A DNA stretch of 60,000 bases from Polytrichum commune (lineage: Eukaryota; Streptophyta; Polytrichopsida; Polytrichales; Polytrichaceae): contig OX485806.1 of the NCBI GenBank assembly GCA_950295325.1, forward strand, positions 32,552,001 to 32,612,000, read 5' to 3'. The notes under the pieces were generated by a model that was not told the DNA's origin, ran no database searches, and saw nothing but the letters and a program-made list of their open reading frames with translations. This document shows, in pieces, positions 56,284-60,000 of the stretch (position 1 is its first letter; every line of letters begins with the position of its first letter). The position numbers and the translations under genes are program-made.

Positions 56284-59200
56284 ATGACAGGGCCCAAGGA
56301 AAAGAAAGGAGGTGGGAGTAAGCAGCAGCAACAATCTGGAGGTGCTTTGTTTCCTCGGCTTCATGTGGCAGAAACGAAGCGGTCTGGACCACGGGCGCCA
56401 CCTCGCAACAAGATGGCTCTTTACGAGCAGTTCACCATCCCATCTCATACATTCAAGGCTTCTTCAATGCCTCTGCCTTCGAATTCCAGTAGGATGGTGT
56501 CAACTCCACCTCTGAACATGGTGTATCAGCCTATCCAGCCACAGGTGCGTCTTGACACATCCTTCTGGAGGGCCTGCACCCCCCTGCTCTCCCAGTGAGT
56601 ATTTTTCATGTTGGTGGAATGAAATATGTTATGGTACGTTGAGGTGGTGGGGGTTCAATAATTTTGTCGCTCTAGTTTCTTCTTTGTGTGTTTGGGACCC
56701 ATCCGTTTTTTTGAGATGTACGGTGTTTATTTGTTCCTCTTTTGCTTGATTTGAGAAACATATCGATGTTGACAAGAATGTGATGAAATGGCCTGGCCAT
56801 GGGACATGCATGATGCTTTTGATAGCTTTGTTTCTCAGGGCTAAGCATCTCCTTCCACTTGAAAAGTGACTTTTCTTTGCTATAAAGTTTTGAAAGCATA
56901 CATTCTTCCATGTGCAGCACATGTTTGTCAGTGCTTCAGCTGTGGAGTCTCTGCTCAATAAAGAGATTTGGTTCTTTGAAATGCAGGTGCCAAGTGGATC
57001 ATATGATAGCAGGTACTCCACATACACGCCAGTGACTTACAGGACTCCTATCAGCCCAGCAATGGCATACATGCCCATCATGAGCGTACCCCAGTATGGA
57101 TATGGAGGTCAGGGCTTGATGAATATTAGCAGTGCCAACACTGTTGTGGATGGTGTAACAGAATTGCAGCGAGTACCTCTTGGGGCAAGTATGCCAACAC
57201 CTTCTCCCAGATCTGTGGACCACTCGAGACAGTCTGGTGCCAGCAAGAAAGGGAAAGAGGATGATGACTTTGCGGTACCCACATACTCTTTGGCCACACA
57301 TGGCAGTAGCCAAACAAGACCCTCCTCTAGTGCTCAAGTTCAGGAAACCAGGGCAGGGCAGTGTAAGGGCAGGGAGTTTGTGAAAGACAAGCAACTACGA
57401 ACAAGTGTGCATCAGCGCAGGAACAGGGTGGAGAGAACGGATGTCACTTCAGTGGATCAAACAGACAATAGAAGCTGTCAGACGGGGAGTGGGCAATGTG
57501 TGACTGTAACAGCGATCGATAATGGTGTGGGAAGTGGAGAGCCCAGGAACTCATATGGGGAAGTACAACAAGTGTGTGAAGGGGAGCTTGTTGTGAGTGT
57601 TAGTGAAGTGGAGCAAGAGACTGGACACAAACACAAGGACCCTAGAAACAAATGTGCGAGTAAAACTTCTGAGCCTGCTGCTGCAGTGGCACGAGATACA
57701 TTGCAACATGGAGGTATTTTGTGGGGGGTGCCAGAGCAAGAATGTCAGAGCAGTGAAAGTTCTCAAAACCATAGTGGGCAGGAGTCCGAGACTGAGCCAA
57801 GAAGAGTCATTAGTGATGAGACAAAGTCTTCAACACTGGAGAATGTACCTGCAGTAACTATAACTCCTAGAGATGTTATTCAAGCCATTGGTCAGCAGGA
57901 GTTCTGGAAAGCTCACAATATCATAATGAGGTATGAAAACATTCTACCACTTTGCTGACATCAAGGATTGTAGATTGGGTTATCTATCTTTGAAGTAGAG
58001 GGTTTCCTCGTCACATACAATAAGGAAATTGGGCTCTTGAGCTATTTATATATGGGATATAATGCTGGAATTATTCAAGGGTACTTACTCTGTAGCTTCA
58101 CATAGTTATGATCACAAGTGTTGTCCATCTCACATGTCTGAGTGGTTTTCAGATATGCAGTACAAGGAGTACTTTTTGTTCTCAAGTGTAGTTCTTACAA
58201 GTTTATCTTTGTTGGTCCAGACAACAGAAGTTGTTCTCAGAGCAAGTGTACGAGCTTCACCGGATCACAGAAGTTCAGCTCATGATTGCAAAGTTGCCAA
58301 GTTCAATTCTTTATGTTGCAACAGTTGAATTAGAAGAGGAGGAAGAGGAGGAGGATGCCCCTGCACCTGCTAGTCCTGCTGCAGAAGTACCTGAAGTCCC
58401 AACACGATCCTTAGAACATAGTAGCACTCACAAAGCTGGCAACGTCAGAAGACCTGCTGTAGACACTATTCCTAATAAACCTGTGCATCCAGTTGTCAAA
58501 CCACCTCAACAAAGTTTTGTTCCTGGAAACCCATACCAAGCATATCCTTTTGGGGTCACACCATGGGCAGCAAGGATGGGATCCCCTTATATGTATGTAC
58601 CATACCCATCTCCTTACCCCCCTGCATATGGGATCTACCCTGTCACGGGTGTAGACATGTCCATGTATGCCCAACATGGAGTGATACAGGGTGCAAGGTA
58701 TTCAGCATTGGCGCCAAGAAATATGTCCTCTTGGGGTTCTCAGGATCCTATGGCTTCTGCATGGTATGGCTCACAGCAGGTTCCAGTGATGGGTGTCACT
58801 GGAACAGCAGCAATCGCTGCCCTAGAACCTGGTCATGGGCTTGTGAGGGATGACTCTTCAGGAGCTAGCTCACAAGCTCAAACAAGTAATTTGAATAAAG
58901 AATCAGACAGACGAGGTGCATATCATCCACATGCAGTTGCCAAACAAGCAGACAAAGCAGTGCAGCCTCAAGAAAGCTTTGGATGGGCTAAAGGTTGGGG
59001 CATGAATGAAGAACGATGGAAAGGCAGAGATGAAAATGTGCTGCAAAATAGTGGAAGTGGGAGGTTAAACCATGATGAACACGAAGAGGAATGCCAAGAG
59101 CAGGATGGTGCATGTGGACCTGTTCCTGCCCATGGTGGGGCAAAGTTGGGTCCAGCAGATCCGGCCGTTGAGGGAATTGGAGAGGGCAGAGAGGAAGGAG

Positions 59201-59442
59201 TAGGGAGCGGCTTGGCAGGAGGGTTAGCAGAAAGTAGAGCGTTGGGAGAGAGATCTAGCGAACAAACTCATGCAGAGGGGCTTGAGCCTGATCGAATCCC
59301 TTGGTTTTCAGTCATTCCTCCTCCTTTAAGAAATAGGGAACGAAGTGGAGTGATCAAAGTTGTCCCCCGTCCACTTGGAGCTACCCCAGAATCAACTGCC
59401 AACATCCTGCAGTCAATTCAGAGAGAAAGAAGACAGCTTTAG
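56284..59442 (+). CDS. ELF3: EARLY FLOWERING 3 (ELF3) homologue, circadian evening complex scaffold
   Basis: ELF3 is a nuclear scaffold that joins ELF4 and the MYB factor LUX in the evening complex, which represses clock and growth genes at dusk. Three exons, 56284-56544, 56987-57930 and 58221-59442 (TAG), give 808 residues; Arabidopsis has 695. All four conserved blocks are present. Block I is [22 protein letters not shown] (23-49). Block II is DFAVPTY (181-187). Block III is FWKAHNIIM joined across the last intron to [20 protein letters not shown] (about 393-426). Block IV is the C-terminal [10 protein letters not shown]...[12 protein letters not shown] (776-806). The middle is disordered-looking, P/Y/M-rich (510-585), with an acidic run at 438-447. 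Glutamines are limited to QQQQ at 14-17; the long prion-like polyQ of Arabidopsis is absent. The chosen ATG is the first in frame after a gtg. Confidence 0.92.
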
Positions 59443-60000
59443 GTTGGGCAGCTCGGTGTCCTGATTATTAGAATTGTATGATGGTTATTTTGAGCAGCTG
59501 CGTGTGGAATTGGTGGTTGAGGGACGTGCAACTCTTGTCTCCTGCAATATTTTGAAAAGGGTGTTGGTGAACAGGTTAAGAACATTGTATGCTACATAAG
59601 AGCACCCTTCAGGTACCTTGATCGTTATCAATGAGCTGCTGATGAGGGTGGAAATGCCCAGGTGATGAAACGTCCTAAATTCTTGACCCTAAACCCTGAA
59701 CCCTACCTTCCTTCTTCTGCAACTCTGGATGCTCTGCAAAAAGTGAAGGATTTGGTGTTGTTATATTCCATGCTTATGCTAGTGCAAGTGAAGGATCAGA
59801 TGGTCGAAACCTCCTGACTCATCTCAGGCTTCTGAGCATATTTAATTGCTGCCACTTAGTTTTCATCTTTTGCTCAGAAGTTTTCATCTCCTGGAAGTGG
59901 CAGTCATCCTCTTCTGCAGCTGTGACTCTTAACAGGGCATAGAATGTCCTCTGATGATATTGATGGACTACCAGGGGACATGAATTGGGCAATCTGTTAT
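59443..60000 (+). other. ELF3 3' flank
   Basis: Follows the ELF3 stop. No further gene recognised before the window ends. One aaaccctgaaccct stretch near 59690-59705 is telomere-like but imperfect. Confidence 0.4.

Overview
The window comes from the nuclear genome of a land plant. It holds five recognisable plant protein genes with GT-AG introns: exocyst SEC5, actin capping protein alpha, an ASCL/LAP6-type polyketide synthase, a FRIGIDA-like protein and ELF3. Between them lie many short TIR transposons of plant type and two 5S-rRNA-derived, Cassandra-like repeats. The species cannot be fixed from sequence alone. The divergence I recall for the protein sequences suggests a lineage outside the well-known angiosperms, but that is only an impression.

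Layout. SEC5 (+, 38-9349) enters from the left with its 5' exons missing; its introns carry a pogo/Emigrant-like transposon, tandem duplications and a 5S-derived repeat. From about 9.8 to 23.4 kb there is gene-free DNA packed with MITEs, some nested inside each other. Capping protein alpha (+, 23917-28209) follows, after a duplicated GT-rich leader. An ASCL-type type III polyketide synthase (-, 29955-33476) is complete, with its catalytic triad at exactly the chalcone synthase spacing. A FRIGIDA-like gene (-, 35888-40162) is next. Another MITE desert runs from about 40.8 to 54.3 kb and includes a 17-copy, 47-bp minisatellite. ELF3 (+, 56284-59442) closes the window.

The genes are not an operon-like group. 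SEC5 (exocytosis), capping protein (actin barbed ends), the polyketide synthase (sporopollenin precursors), FRIGIDA-like (nuclear, flowering/chromatin family) and ELF3 (circadian evening complex) each do a separate job. FRIGIDA-like and ELF3 lie about 16 kb apart (ATG to ATG) and are divergently transcribed.

Exon borders were chosen by reading frame, splice-site dinucleotides and remembered family sequence. In all five genes the exon phases close exactly. No protein, cDNA or repeat database was searched. I found no clear undescribed gene system; the novelty here is mostly in the repeat architecture.
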